Assembly: GCA_947475825.1 (NCBI GenBank)
Contig: CANJMS010000005.1
Span: 1-50,560, forward strand
Length of the DNA stretch: 50,560 nt
DNA from: Nitrosomonadales bacterium
Lineage (GTDB): Bacteria > Pseudomonadota > Gammaproteobacteria > Burkholderiales > Gallionellaceae
Reading direction: 5' to 3'
A model generated the notes under the pieces. It was given only the letters and a program-made list of their open reading frames with translations, was not told where the DNA came from and searched no databases. A program made the position numbers and the translations under genes. Shown here piece by piece: positions 50,419-50,560 of this stretch (position 1 is its first letter; each line of letters opens with the position of its first letter).

Positions 50419-50560
50419 ATTCTGTTGAAAAACTCTAATTTTTAGAAACGCTGAAATCCAGCCCAAGGCCGTTGCATTGAATATCGCGAATAAATTTCCT
50501 CGTATAGGCGAATCAGAGGTTGCACAACGAACGATCAGACAAAATGGGACTCCCCCTACA
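50419..50560. mobile_element. MITE-like element, left part
   Basis: ATTCTGTTGAAAAACTCT at 50419-50436 is the left 18-bp terminal inverted repeat; its partner is at 131-148 after circularisation. Confidence 0.5.
50487..50560. repeat. Terminal direct repeat (circle junction), second copy
   Basis: Identical to bases 1-74. Confidence 0.9.

Overview
The window looks like one complete circular plasmid read once round. Its last 74 bases (50487-50560) are identical to its first 74, so the closed molecule would be about 50,486 bp. It carries a Rep_3-type initiator with upstream iterons, a ParA/ParB partition operon, two toxin-antitoxin modules and a mobilisation-like operon with a coupling-protein ATPase. 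No chromosomal housekeeping genes, tRNAs or rRNAs were seen. Gene style (ArdC, RadC, DUF2958, a Rep_3 initiator, a CapW/BrxR-like WYL regulator, moderate GC) suggests a Gram-negative host, most likely a betaproteobacterium. This is an inference from gene content, not a taxonomic assignment.

Layout. 0.3-3.9 kb (minus strand): a four-gene mobilisation-like operon with two winged-helix proteins, a ParB/KorB-like DNA-binding protein and a VirD4/TraD-type ATPase, but no recognisable relaxase. 3.9-4.67 kb: a non-coding region packed with inverted repeats, including a gap-free three-way junction, a parS-like palindrome and a terminator. 4.67-8.85 kb: parB, parA, an iteron origin and rep. 8.9-11.1 kb: higBA inside a partial duplication of the rep tail, two small genes and a ParDE-like pair. 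11.2-29.0 kb: an accessory region bounded by two direct repeats of about 580 bp. It holds DUF2958, RadC and ArdC genes that share an upstream 77-bp element, a TPR/methyltransferase operon, a ubiquitin-like conjugation operon (Ubl-E2 fusion, JAB-E1 fusion, DUF6527, then a DUF2779 nuclease) with a divergent WYL regulator, a seven-repeat RCC1 lipoprotein, a HExxH protease gene and a HEPN gene. 29.6-50.1 kb (plus strand): a 20.5-kb defence island with a type 1 BREX operon (brxA, brxB, brxC, pglX, pglZ, brxL) carrying an AbiEi/AbiEii-like pair and an unknown membrane-anchored protein inside it, followed 36 bp later by QatABCD. 50.1-50.5 kb and 1-0.15 kb: insertion-sequence and MITE-like remnants spanning the circle junction.

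How the parts fit. Replication, partition and toxin-antitoxin genes maintain the plasmid. BREX, Qat, AbiE-like and the ubiquitin-like operon are known or probable anti-phage systems. The anti-restriction genes (ArdC, RadC-like, DUF2958) lie on the minus strand behind copies of one structured element. If oriT lies near 4 kb, they are placed and oriented like leading-region genes expressed from single-stranded DNA promoters on entry into a recipient. The best candidates for new biology are the Ubl operon with its nuclease and regulator, the repeated 77-bp element, the structured 3.9-4.6 kb region, the relaxase-less mobilisation operon and the unknown protein between pglX and pglZ.
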